Source of the DNA: Pseudomonadota bacterium
GTDB lineage: Bacteria > Desulfobacterota > Syntrophia > Syntrophales > JADFWA01
NCBI GenBank assembly: GCA_015222855.1
Contig: JADFWA010000339.1
Span: 1-9,148, forward strand
Reading direction: 5' to 3'
Length of the DNA stretch: 9,148 nt
Made by a program: the position numbers and the translations under genes
In this document: one piece after another, positions 1-6,630 of the stretch
Numbering within the stretch: position 1 is the first letter of the stretch
How the letters are laid out: the number at the start of each line of letters is the position of its first letter
The notes under the pieces: generated by a model
Told to the model about the DNA's origin: nothing
The model's database searches: none
The model's input: only the letters and a program-made list of their open reading frames with translations

Positions 1-102
1 GATTATCTTCTCCCCGGTCACATGGGAGTAGTTCAGGGAAGCGACAGCGTGCGGCATAACTTTCAAGCGGTGATAGATAATATCTTCCCATATATTTATT
101 GA
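1..102 (+). CDS. C-terminal end of a probable MBL-fold metallohydrolase (partial)
   Basis: An open frame runs from the first base to a TGA at 100-102 and encodes the last 33 residues of a protein that starts outside the window. The peptide begins DYLLPGHMG, followed by GSDSVRHNFQAVI and an aromatic end (IFPYIY). A 'LLPGH' motif followed about ten residues later by a helix with an 'NF..I' pattern is common at the C-terminus of metallo-beta-lactamase-fold hydrolases, where the histidine helps bind the second metal. That is family knowledge applied to a very short piece, so the family is tentative, although the reading frame itself looks protein-like. It is co-directional with the yjbQ-family gene 115 bases downstream; two small hairpins lie between them. 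Confidence 0.55.
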   Translation, partial: DYLLPGHMGVVQGSDSVRHNFQAVIDNIFPYIY

Positions 103-107
103 TGAAA

Positions 108-168
108 ATCCCCCCTGCCCCCCTTAAAAAAGGGGGTAAAGATGTAGCGCAGGGCTTCAGTCCTGCCT
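108..168. repeat. Two small hairpins between the partial gene and yjbQ
   Basis: A perfect 7-bp stem (CCCCCTT at 119-125, AAGGGGG at 130-136) closes an AAAA loop and sits 16 bases after the preceding stop codon. A second weaker hairpin follows, with GCAGG at 149-153 pairing CCTGC at 162-166 around a GCTTCAGT loop. C-tract/A-rich/G-tract hairpins of the first type are widespread intergenic repeats in Desulfobacterota-like genomes (general knowledge). It could act as a weak terminator for the upstream gene, but no T-run follows the stem on the plus strand. Confidence 0.5.
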
Positions 169-217
169 TTAAACTCCCAATGTGTTTTCAGATGAAAAGA
201 GGAGGTAAATACCTTCA

Positions 218-646
218 ATGAACATAGAAATTTCAAATTTCCATCTTACCTTTTCCACCACCGCCGACACCGATGTTATCGATATCACCCACCATGTGGC
301 GGACAAGGTTCACGATGCGGGCATGTCCGACGGGCACGTACTGCTCTTTGTCCCGGGTTCAACCGCCGCTCTGACCACGATTGAGTATGAAAGCGGTGTT
401 ATTGAAGACCTCAAGGAGGCCATTGAACGTCTTGCCCCCAAGGGGATACCCTACCGGCACGATGCAAGGTGGGGAGATGGAAACGGTTATTCCCACGTAA
501 GGGCCGCCCTTTTGGGTCCATCCATTACAATTCCCGTCATCGACGGGAAAATGACCCTGGGAACCTGGCAACAGATAGTCCTTCTCGATTTTGACAACCG
601 GCCGAGGGAACGCTGGATTACCGGTCAAATCTTTGGCAGAAAGTAG
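218..646 (+). CDS. YjbQ/UPF0047-family protein (secondary thiamine-phosphate synthase family)
   Basis: This 142-residue protein has the full usual length of the family. Family hallmarks are visible in order: TAALTTIEYESG (49-60), the segment YRHDARWGDGNGYSH (79-93) with conserved H81, D87, N89 and H93, then LLGPSITIPVIDGK (98-111), LGTWQQIVLLDFD (114-126) and a final GQIFG (136-140). The His/Asp cluster and the GTWQ stretch define the small beta-rich YjbQ fold, which assembles into trimers in solved members. The E. coli homologue has weak thiamine-phosphate synthase activity, hence the database name, but the physiological role is unsettled. The ATG is preceded by AGGAGG at 200-205, 12 bases away, somewhat long but the best signal nearby. 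No thiamine genes are adjacent, so the context does not support a pathway. The gene is convergent with the transporter, with a hairpin repeat between them. Confidence 0.93.
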   Translation: MNIEISNFHLTFSTTADTDVIDITHHVADKVHDAGMSDGHVLLFVPGSTAALTTIEYESGVIEDLKEAIERLAPKGIPYRHDARWGDGNGYSHVRAALLGPSITIPVIDGKMTLGTWQQIVLLDFDNRPRERWITGQIFGRK

Positions 647-652
647 AGAAAT

Positions 653-732
653 CCGATGCTGGGCACTGGATACTGGATATCTGAAATTCGCCACAGGCGA
701 AATTTTATCCAGTATCAAGCATCCAGCATCGG
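653..732. repeat. Palindromic intergenic repeat, copy 1 ('GGATACTGGATA' type)
   Basis: The outer arms CCGATGCTGG (653-662) and CCAGCATCGG (723-732) are perfect inverse complements. Inside them ACTGGATACTGGATA (665-679) mirrors TATCCAGTATC (706-716), and the centre carries a smaller dyad TTCGCC/GGCGAA (687-701). The element fills most of the gap between the convergent yjbQ and MFS genes and would form a long hairpin in either transcript, so it may help termination in both directions. There is no T-tract typical of an intrinsic terminator. A second copy in opposite orientation lies at 4536-4617; over a 32-base core (692-723 reverse-complemented against 4553-4584) I count 29 identities. Confidence 0.8.
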
Positions 733-786
733 AGCAGAGCGACAATTGGCACTTTCGTGTCTTGATGGCTGAATAGTAACAAAATT

Positions 787-2091
787 TCATTCCCCTGAAA
801 GATATTTAGCCTTTTCTCTTCCCGCCTCCTCGTTCACAAAGTAAAACAAAATACCCCCGGCTATAAAAAAGAGCGAAACGGATGTAATGCCGACCCGTGA
901 CGCGATATGGCTGCTGTATCCCATGGATCTGACCAGAAGGCCGGTGGCGCCGATCAAAACCGGTCCGATAATGACCGAAAACTTGCCGATCATATTATAA
1001 AATCCGAAATACTCCGCCGACTTGTCAACGGGGATTATCTTCGCGTAAAATGAGCGGCTCAGAGCCTGAATCCCGCCCTGAACCAACCCGATTACCATGG
1101 CAAGGATATAGAACTCGTTTTTGCTCTGCATGAAGGCACCCCAGATGGAAACGCAAAGATATACCCCAATGGCGATAAAAATGGCGCGTTTGGTGCCGAT
1201 CTTTCCCCCGAGATAGCCAAATCCTATGGAGGATGGAAAACCGATGAACTGTGTGATGAGGAGGGCGACTATGAGGTCTTTGAACTCAAACCCGATGGAC
1301 ATGCCGTAATCGAGCGCCATGCGTATAATCGTGTTGACACCGTCGATATACAGCCAGTAGGCCATGAGAAACAGAAAGATGACCTTCAAATGGCGGATTT
1401 CCTGAAAGGTATTTTTTAATTGAACAAGGCCGCCTTTCACTATGCGAAGTGTCGATTCGCCCTCTGCACGAGCGGGTTCCTTTACAAACAGAAATATCGG
1501 AATCGAAAAGACGGCCCACCAGATGCTCACGGAAAGAAATGAAATTTTCACTGCGTCTCCCGCATCGGCAAAACCAAAGGTCTCCGGTCTGAGCACCATC
1601 CATACATTGACCGCGAAAAGGATTCCGCCCCCCAAATATCCGAGGGAAAACCCCAGTGCGGAAACCGAATCCATCCTTTTCCGGGATGCGACACGGGTAA
1701 TCAAAGAGTCATAAAAGATGTTCCCCCCTGAAAATCCCACGACCGCGAAGATGTAAAGCGCTATCGCCATGGGCCAGTTCCCCTTTGAAACCAGATAAAG
1801 GGATGAGGTCATCACCACGCCGATGAAGGCAAAGAAAAGGAGGAATTTCTTCTTCGCTCCCCCCCTGTCCGCAATGGCGCCGAGTACCGGCGCGCACAGG
1901 GCCACGACAATCCCGGCAATAGAATTCGCCAGCCCGAGTTTCGCCGTACTCACCACGGGATCTGCGCCGGCACTCCAGAACTGCTTGAAAAATACGGGGA
2001 AAAATGCCGCCATAATGGTCGTGGCAAAGGCGGAATTGGCCCAGTCATACATCGCCCAGCCAAATATCGCTTTTTTGTCGTCATGCTGCAT
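787..2091 (-). CDS. MFS transporter, UMF1 / Atg22-like family
   Basis: A 434-residue inner-membrane protein with about 12 hydrophobic helices, the normal size for a major facilitator. Near the N-terminus YDWANSAFATTI (15-26) is the signature of the UMF1/Atg22-like family. ADRGGAKKK (74-82) occupies the conserved MFS loop between helices 2 and 3, and QALSRSFYAKIIP (342-354) followed by EYFGFYNMIGK (360-370) is the characteristic second-half motif. Fungal Atg22 exports amino acids from the vacuole; bacterial members have no firmly assigned substrate, so 'effluxer' is family naming only. An in-frame TAA two codons upstream makes this ATG the first possible one; no strong ribosome binding site is visible before it. 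It is transcribed divergently from the HD-domain gene and convergently with yjbQ, so it is probably a single-gene unit. Confidence 0.93.
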   Translation of the reverse strand: MQHDDKKAIFGWAMYDWANSAFATTIMAAFFPVFFKQFWSAGADPVVSTAKLGLANSIAGIVVALCAPVLGAIADRGGAKKKFLLFFAFIGVVMTSSLYLVSKGNWPMAIALYIFAVVGFSGGNIFYDSLITRVASRKRMDSVSALGFSLGYLGGGILFAVNVWMVLRPETFGFADAGDAVKISFLSVSIWWAVFSIPIFLFVKEPARAEGESTLRIVKGGLVQLKNTFQEIRHLKVIFLFLMAYWLYIDGVNTIIRMALDYGMSIGFEFKDLIVALLITQFIGFPSSIGFGYLGGKIGTKRAIFIAIGVYLCVSIWGAFMQSKNEFYILAMVIGLVQGGIQALSRSFYAKIIPVDKSAEYFGFYNMIGKFSVIIGPVLIGATGLLVRSMGYSSHIASRVGITSVSLFFIAGGILFYFVNEEAGREKAKYLSGE

Positions 2092-2118
2092 GGATTATGA
2101 CCCATTACTTCTAAGTAA

Positions 2119-2177
2119 CTTGCCTGTTTGAAGGCAAGGATAAACCTGTCCTCGACCGTCCCCGACCACGATCGGGG
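2119..2177. repeat. Two hairpins upstream of the MFS gene
   Basis: Two perfect inverted repeats lie in the upstream region of the minus-strand transporter. CTTGCCT (2119-2125) pairs AGGCAAG (2132-2138) around a 6-base loop, beginning 27 bases before the start codon. CCCCGA (2160-2165) pairs TCGGGG (2172-2177) around a 6-base loop. They could be leader structures of the transporter mRNA or simply more intergenic repeats. I see no recognisable riboswitch core. Confidence 0.5.
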
Positions 2178-2240
2178 ATCAGGAAACACTGTACTACAGG
2201 TAACGCAAGATATCTCTATCAAGAATCGTCCCCAAACACA

Positions 2241-2299
2241 AATATTCCGTGGAAATTAGAATATTTTTATTGAAATATTCAGCATTATTTTACTATATA
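2241..2299 (+). promoter_or_regulatory. Putative promoter and operator of the HD-domain gene
   Basis: GAATATTT (2259-2266) and AAATATTC (2273-2280) form a perfect 8-bp inverted repeat around six bases. A third half-site AATATTC lies at 2241-2247. The right arm overlaps a -35-like TTGAAA (2270-2275, five of six matches to TTGACA); TATATA (2294-2299) lies 18 bases further as a weak -10. Transcription would begin near 2306, about 33 bases before the ATG at 2339. A repeat overlapping the -35 would suit a dimeric repressor. This is prediction only: the region is A+T-rich, where such matches arise by chance. Confidence 0.35.
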
Positions 2300-2338
2300 G
2301 CAGTTTGTTCAAAATTATCGCTTTATTGGGTGAAGGAT

Positions 2339-3127
2339 ATGAATGAAGGAATAGTGGCAGATTTGAAAGACTGGTTTACAAACTACGTGCAGTCATTCAA
2401 ATCCGGCGATCCGGACTTGCAGCAAAACATCACTCTGAAGGAAGAACATACCAGACGGGTGTGCAGTGAAATCCTGGACATAGGAAAAGAGCTTGGATTA
2501 AATGATGAAGAGCTTCGCCTGGCCGAGGTCATTGCCCTTTTCCACGATATTGGTCGATTTGACCAGTACGCCCGTTATCGAACTTTTGTGGATGTCAACT
2601 CTGTGAATCATGCTGAACATGGAGTAAAAATACTTCGGGAAAACGGTGTCCTCAATGACCTTGATGAATCAATTCGAGATATGATTCTGCGAACAATCTC
2701 ATATCACAACCGTGCGGCCCTGCCGCAAGAAGAGACGGAAAAATGTCTTTTCCTTACTAAACTGCTGCGTGATGCCGATAAACTGGATATCTGGCGGGTG
2801 GTTACCGATTACTACCGGCGAAAGAACGGAAAGCGAAATGGCGCGATTGAGCTTGACCTGCCCGATACCCCGGAAATATCAGATGATGTTTATGATGATC
2901 TGATGGAAAGAAGAATCGTGGACGTTACACACCTGAAGAATCTAAATGATTTTAAACTGCTTCAGATCGGGTGGGTCTACGATGTCAATTTTGCACCCAC
3001 ATTCCAATCTATCCGTGAGAGGGGCTACCTGGAGATGATCCGTGACGCCCTGCCCAAATCGAAAAAAGTAGAAAAAATCTCCTCCGTGGCTCAATCATAC
3101 CTGAATGAGCAAACAAAAAACATTTAG
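2339..3127 (+). CDS. HD-domain metal-dependent phosphohydrolase
   Basis: A 262-residue cytoplasmic protein. From the chosen ATG the HD superfamily metal and catalytic residues appear in order: H37 (KEEHTRR), the HD doublet H69-D70 (LFHDIGRFDQ), H123 (ISYHNR) and D145/D147 (RDADKLD). This is the complete HD-fold signature of proteins that hydrolyse phosphomonoesters or nucleotides. It lacks the GYP extension, so it is not an HD-GYP c-di-GMP phosphodiesterase. The remaining ~110 residues (VVTDYYRRKNGKR, FAPTFQSIRERGYLE) match no more specific family that I can name, so the substrate is unknown. A GTG at 2249 would add 30 residues with a hydrophobic, A+T-rich stretch, but that region contains the predicted promoter and has no ribosome binding site. 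At 2339 a GAAGGA is present although only two bases from the ATG, so the exact start is not settled. Confidence 0.85.
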   Translation: MNEGIVADLKDWFTNYVQSFKSGDPDLQQNITLKEEHTRRVCSEILDIGKELGLNDEELRLAEVIALFHDIGRFDQYARYRTFVDVNSVNHAEHGVKILRENGVLNDLDESIRDMILRTISYHNRAALPQEETEKCLFLTKLLRDADKLDIWRVVTDYYRRKNGKRNGAIELDLPDTPEISDDVYDDLMERRIVDVTHLKNLNDFKLLQIGWVYDVNFAPTFQSIRERGYLEMIRDALPKSKKVEKISSVAQSYLNEQTKNI

Positions 3128-3241
3128 AATATCGCTCGACAATTGCATCTCGGGGCATTTCGGGGGATATGATACTTATCTAAATTCTATTTTGAAATAA
3201 ATATAGTAAAACGCGATGAGCCTATTTAGTGAGCAAATCCT

Positions 3242-3679
3242 TCATGCCTCAGCAAAGCTTTTTAGCTTGCCCAACATTTCATCTACATAGGCCCCCGAAC
3301 GACCTTTGCCTGCCATCTCCATAAAGCTGCCGAGTATTCCAAAAGGTAGCTTAAATTCCTCCATAAAGGTAAATGTGCTGCCAGAAAGCGTGGGTTCTAA
3401 TGTCCATCTTTGTTCATAGGCCTTTACAGCGGTTCCTGAGGTCATCCTAAAGGAAAGCCTCTCATTTTCAACCCATTCTGTAAACTCAAAATTTAATTTC
3501 ATTAGTGGCCCAACCTTCTCCTCGATATAGAGTGGTGTGCCAACCCCACTGCGCTGCTCGCCAGTGTATTCAAATTTCTTGAAAGTAATACACCATTTCA
3601 GGATCTTCTCAGGTTCGGTAAAGAACGGCCAAATCCTTTCCGGCGGTGCTCCAATTTCTATAGATTTTTGTATCCTCAT
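3242..3679 (-). CDS. SRPBCC-fold (polyketide cyclase/START-like) protein
   Basis: A 145-residue cytoplasmic protein. It begins MRIQKSIEIGAPPERIWPFF (1-20) and continues with TEPEKILKWC, the classic opening of the SRPBCC/Bet v1-like superfamily: a first strand, then 'I.APPE.VW.....P..i..W'. Strands with PLYIEEKVG (49-57), FEFTEWVENERLSFR (64-78), YEQRWTLEP (88-96) and STFTFMEEFKLPFG (101-114) follow, ending in the long C-terminal helix (120-145) that closes the hydrophobic pocket. The fold binds hydrophobic ligands; sequence alone does not give the ligand or reaction. A purine-rich stretch AAGGGAAGGGAACGG (3700-3686) precedes the ATG and includes a usable ribosome binding site. It is the last minus-strand gene of the right-hand block, 82 bases after the shortened glycosyltransferase gene, with a triple-hairpin element between them. 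Confidence 0.88.
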   Translation of the reverse strand: MRIQKSIEIGAPPERIWPFFTEPEKILKWCITFKKFEYTGEQRSGVGTPLYIEEKVGPLMKLNFEFTEWVENERLSFRMTSGTAVKAYEQRWTLEPTLSGSTFTFMEEFKLPFGILGSFMEMAGKGRSGAYVDEMLGKLKSFAEA

Positions 3680-3700
3680 TTTTATCCGTTCCCTTCCCTT

Positions 3701-3753
3701 GTAAGAGCAGCATCTTGCTGCGATAAGTTATCGCGGCTGGAAGCCGCTCCTGC
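3701..3753. repeat. Modular triple-hairpin intergenic repeat
   Basis: Three perfect palindromic units abut: GCAGCA-TCT-TGCTGC (3707-3721), GATAA-G-TTATC (3722-3732) and GCGGCT-GGA-AGCCGC (3733-3747). The flanks GTAAGA and TCCTGC extend the element. On the minus strand it reads 'GGAGCGGCTTCCAGCCGC', a sequence style known from dispersed bacterial repeats. It lies 8 bases after the stop of the glycosyltransferase-like gene and 21 bases before the SRPBCC start codon, so if the two are co-transcribed it sits in the inter-cistronic RNA. Confidence 0.75.
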
Positions 3754-3761
3754 AAATAAGC

Positions 3762-4406
3762 TTATGTGACAAATGTCGTTGTAGGGTTATCCGGCATAAC
3801 GGTAACATAACCGTGTTTTATGAGAGAATCCAGATGGAGAAGGAGGGTATCTCCAGGATATCCCTTCCCGGAGCCTTCCTCAATGAGTTCTTCGATCGTC
3901 CGGTCACTGCCGCTTAAGAACTCAATCAGAAAGGCTCTGCACGCATCGTCAAGCATTGTCGCCATATCTTCATAAATGATCGGCTGAAAGCGCTGTTGAC
4001 AACGCATTTTCCCGTATTCACTCAGGGTAACCCGTGAATCCTGCCGCAATACCCTGGAAGGAAAGTGTGAGAAGTTTTTTTGAAAGGATGGAATTAGCGC
4101 CGGCATTATCTGTTGCGATCTCTCGCCCTGATGTATAACATCAATAGGCCGATTGCTGATCTCTTCAGCGAACTGTGCCTGAAGCGACAGCGTCACCCGT
4201 TTGCGGTTTTCTTCAGAGATAAGACCATCCAGCACATTGCGGAACTGAGAAAGATGATGGCTGTCCGTACAGAAGAAGTGATAATTTTCAAAAGTCCCGT
4301 AACTGAGCAGGGCTCCGAGAAATTCCTTATTGACCAGGGGCTTCCCCATTTTGTCCTGCCAAAAGCTGTCATCTACCAGAAAGGTGTCAAAACTTCCCCA
4401 TCGCAT
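3762..4406 (-). CDS. Internally shortened glycosyltransferase-like protein (GT4-type ends)
   Basis: An intact 214-residue frame. Residues 1-94 (FDTFLVDDSFWQDKMGKP, then LLSYGTFENYHFFC and PIDVIHQG) resemble the N-terminal start of family-4-type glycosyltransferases. From about 120, DSRVTLSEYGKMRCQQRF resembles the extreme C-terminal helix that ends such enzymes ('...LG..GR.RV...F'). The 200-odd residues that normally lie between them, including the nucleotide-sugar binding E-x7-E region, are missing, so catalysis is unlikely. A further C-terminal piece (164-207: SGSDRTIEELIEEG, LLLHLDSLIKHGYVTV) looks like a winged-helix-type segment. A good ribosome binding site (GAGGGAG, about 9 bases before ATG) survives. 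It could be a decayed gene that kept its frame after an in-frame deletion, or a real small protein. The homology is judged by eye. Confidence 0.6.
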   Translation of the reverse strand: MRWGSFDTFLVDDSFWQDKMGKPLVNKEFLGALLSYGTFENYHFFCTDSHHLSQFRNVLDGLISEENRKRVTLSLQAQFAEEISNRPIDVIHQGERSQQIMPALIPSFQKNFSHFPSRVLRQDSRVTLSEYGKMRCQQRFQPIIYEDMATMLDDACRAFLIEFLSGSDRTIEELIEEGSGKGYPGDTLLLHLDSLIKHGYVTVMPDNPTTTFVT

Positions 4407-4436
4407 GGGTTGATTCTCCCTCTTTTTGGATAATTT

Positions 4437-4480
4437 CCCCCACTCTGCCCTTCTCCTGAGGGAAAGGGTTTAGATTGGGG
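4437..4480. repeat. C-rich/G-rich palindrome, degenerate member
   Basis: A C-rich left arm (CCCCCACTCTGCCC, 4437-4450) faces a G-rich right arm (GGGAAAGGG, then GATTGGGG ending at 4480) around TGA. The layout matches the cleaner copies at 6553-6599 and 9070-9120, but the stem has more mismatches. It lies upstream of the glycosyltransferase-like gene, just beyond its ribosome binding site. Confidence 0.65.
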
Positions 4481-4535
4481 AGAGACATTAGTCCCTTAAT
4501 TGTAAAGTTCTTGCAAAAATGGCAAAAGCTTTACG

Positions 4536-4617
4536 CTGGATGCTGGTTTCTGGATGCTGGATACTGGATAAAATTTCACCTGCGGAGAATATCCAGCATC
4601 AAGTATCAAGCATCAAG
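4536..4617. repeat. Palindromic intergenic repeat, copy 2 (inverted)
   Basis: The left arm carries three near-repeats of the 'CTGGATGCTGG' unit and ends in GATACTGGATA (4560-4570). The right arm TATCCAGCATC (4589-4599) continues into AAGTATCAAGCATCAAG. The centre AAAATTTCACCTGCGGAGAA corresponds to the centre of copy 1 (653-732) read on the other strand. It lies in the 256-base gap between the HD-GYP gene and the glycosyltransferase-like gene, directly downstream of the HD-GYP stop in transcription order. The gap also holds a short direct repeat TTTGAAC TTTGAAC (4622-4635); I see nothing else there. Confidence 0.8.
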
Positions 4618-4662
4618 TTCCTTTGAACTTTGAACTCTTCCGGCTCGTCCGCTTTAGGATAC

Positions 4663-6498
4663 TCAGCGCATATGAAGTTCTATATGAGAATTAGGTTCGA
4701 ATTTAAATCTCTTCTTTTTGAAAAGCTTCAGACAAACATCCACAACCTCGGGATCATAAAGGATACCCCTGTTTTTCGAAATTTCCTCCAGCGCCTCCTT
4801 TATTCCACGAGCAGATCTGTAAGGCCGGTGGGAGGCCATTGCCTCAACAACGTCCGCCACCGCCAGGATGCGTGCTTCCAGCAAGATATTGTCACCTGAA
4901 AGTCCATCAGGATATCCCGACCCATCAAGTCTTTCATGATGCTGGCGCACGATCCGGGCTACAGGCCACGGAAACTCTATATTCTTCAATATCTCGTAGC
5001 CGACATCCGGGTGCACTTTCATCATCAGGAATTCGATATCCGTCAACAAATCCGGCTTGCTCAATATCTCAGCCGGTTCATATATTTTTCCTATATCATG
5101 AAGGGTTGCGGCAACCATAATACCTTTTGCCTGCTCCTCCGGTAGATCCATCTCCTTTGCTATGGCACAGGCAAGCTGAGTCACTCGCTGCTGATGACCC
5201 GCCGTGTATGGATCTCTCTTTTCCGTCATAGACGCCAGAGCATTTACCGTCTCTTCCAATCGCATCTGAAGCCTTTCAAAGCTCTGTTTAAGTTCCGCCT
5301 GTACCCGCTTGCGAGCGGTAATATCCTCATAAACAACGACAATCTTCCTCTCCTCCAGGATTTCACCGATTCTGGACGTACTGACCATACAGATTATGTC
5401 ACCGCCATCCTTGCGTCGACAGGGAAATTCTTCACTATAGGTACGCTGTCTCTCAAGAACGGGATAAAAATGTCTTGCTATCTCTTTATACTCTTCATTC
5501 GTTCGATAGAAAATCCTCGTAAGTTTCCCGATCAATTCATCGGGTTTCCAGCCAAAGACAGTTTCTACGGCATCATTCGCAAAGATAATCCGTCTGCTTT
5601 CGAGACCAATAACAGCGTGCGGAATGGCGGCTAATATGGAAGATTCGAAAAGCTTCGCCTCTTCGAGTTTGTCTCTTGCCCCCCTTTCCTCGGTAATATC
5701 CATTGCGTTTCCCAGAACGGCCCGTTCTCCAAAGTAATCAATGGTTGTAACGGTCTCCAGCATCCATATGGTCCTGCCGTCTTTGGTAAGCACCCTGAAC
5801 TCGTAAGGAGCTTGACGCTTCCCTTTCAACATCTCTATGGCGTTTCTTCTCGCCATTTTCCTGTCTTCGGGATGGACAAGTCTTAAACAATCCCTGCCTA
5901 TCAATTCATCCTTTGTATAGCCTGAATAATCCAGGACATGGGGGTTGACAAATTGAAATTTTCCTTTCTGCGACACATAAACACCCACTTGAGAACTGTT
6001 CGCAACGGTTCTGTAAAGTTCTTCCACCCGCTTTTGCTCCGTTATATCGCGAATAATACCATGGTAACCCAGAATAGTTTTACCTTTCGTCCTTACCGCC
6101 ATTGTAAAGAGACAATCCATCTCTTTGCCGTTTTTTTTGCGGAGCTTTACCTCATAATCTATAATGGATCCCCTTTTTGCTATTTCCTTCTGAAACCTTA
6201 AGCGGTCATCAACACTAACATAAAACTCCCGCACATCCATTCCCGCCATTTCTTTTTTGGTGTATCCGAAGAGATCCACCGCGGCCTTGTTGAAATCAAC
6301 AAACTTGCCCTCCTTGGTCGTTATCATGATTGCGTCCCTCGACTCCTCAAAGAGGGCCCGGTATCTTTCTTCATCCTCTCGCAACTCTTCCCCCATCCGC
6401 CTTCGCGGAGTCTTCGAAGTCTCCAATTCCGAGAGACGCTTACGCAAATCATTTAGTTCATCAAGAAGCTGTTTCTTCGTCTTATATTGATCTTTCAT
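4663..6498 (-). CDS. PAS-PAS-PAS-HD-GYP cyclic-di-GMP phosphodiesterase
   Basis: A 611-residue soluble sensor enzyme predicted to hydrolyse c-di-GMP. Counting from the ATG, residues 7-27 form a short coiled coil. Three PAS domains follow (about 40-156, 157-272, 281-398), each ending in a 'DIT...R' linker. The HD-GYP domain spans about 415-597 with all key residues: H435 (AGHQQRV), H467-D468 and K471 (HDIGK), H496 (VHPDVGYE), H520-H521, the signature GSGYPDG (526-532) and D549 (VADVVEAM). There are no membrane helices, so sensing is cytoplasmic; no PAS ligand can be named. A GTG four codons upstream (6510) is possible, but the ATG at 6498 has GTGAG seven bases before it and gives MKDQYKTKKQL, matching the neighbour's N-terminus. 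It follows the GGDEF gene by 132 bases, likely as a functional pair. Confidence 0.94.
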   Translation of the reverse strand: MKDQYKTKKQLLDELNDLRKRLSELETSKTPRRRMGEELREDEERYRALFEESRDAIMITTKEGKFVDFNKAAVDLFGYTKKEMAGMDVREFYVSVDDRLRFQKEIAKRGSIIDYEVKLRKKNGKEMDCLFTMAVRTKGKTILGYHGIIRDITEQKRVEELYRTVANSSQVGVYVSQKGKFQFVNPHVLDYSGYTKDELIGRDCLRLVHPEDRKMARRNAIEMLKGKRQAPYEFRVLTKDGRTIWMLETVTTIDYFGERAVLGNAMDITEERGARDKLEEAKLFESSILAAIPHAVIGLESRRIIFANDAVETVFGWKPDELIGKLTRIFYRTNEEYKEIARHFYPVLERQRTYSEEFPCRRKDGGDIICMVSTSRIGEILEERKIVVVYEDITARKRVQAELKQSFERLQMRLEETVNALASMTEKRDPYTAGHQQRVTQLACAIAKEMDLPEEQAKGIMVAATLHDIGKIYEPAEILSKPDLLTDIEFLMMKVHPDVGYEILKNIEFPWPVARIVRQHHERLDGSGYPDGLSGDNILLEARILAVADVVEAMASHRPYRSARGIKEALEEISKNRGILYDPEVVDVCLKLFKKKRFKFEPNSHIELHMR

Positions 6499-6552
6499 GC
6501 TTATACTCACTCAGAGGTCTAATTCGTAATTACGGTGACGTATCCTCAGTTT

Positions 6553-6599
6553 CCCCCCCACCCTGCCCTCCCCCTGAGGGGGAGGGTTTGGGTGGGGGG
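6553..6599. repeat. C-rich/G-rich palindrome between the GGDEF and HD-GYP genes
   Basis: A 22-base C-rich left arm faces a G-rich right arm around a TGA loop (6575-6577), with only two or three mismatches, so a very stable hairpin is possible. The right arm has four G-runs (6578-6582, 6584-6586, 6590-6592, 6594-6599) with loops of 1, 3 and 1 bases, which fits the G-quadruplex pattern on the plus strand. It lies 31 bases after the GGDEF stop, but no T-run follows it in the direction of transcription, so it is not a textbook terminator. Confidence 0.8.
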
Positions 6600-6630
6600 T
6601 TATCTATTGTAGTAGTATTTATGAAACACA

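Noticed and set aside
653..732. Intrinsic terminator between yjbQ and the MFS gene
   Set aside because: A strong hairpin exists, but neither side has the T-run required, and a second copy elsewhere shows it is a dispersed repeat.
359..790. A 143-codon minus-strand open frame opposite yjbQ and the repeat
   Set aside because: Antisense to a recognised family protein and running through the hairpin repeat; no domain-like features.
2100..2248. Possible riboswitch in the MFS leader
   Set aside because: Only two simple hairpins are visible, and no conserved core of any riboswitch class that I know could be recognised.
2249..2338. Extended N-terminus of the HD-domain protein from a GTG, with a hydrophobic stretch
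   Set aside because: The DNA is A+T-rich and contains a promoter-like sequence and an inverted repeat; no ribosome binding site precedes the GTG. The hydrophobic residues are probably translated non-coding DNA rather than a membrane anchor.
5194..5634. A 146-codon plus-strand open frame
   Set aside because: Fully antisense to the HD-GYP gene, with no ribosome binding site or family resemblance.
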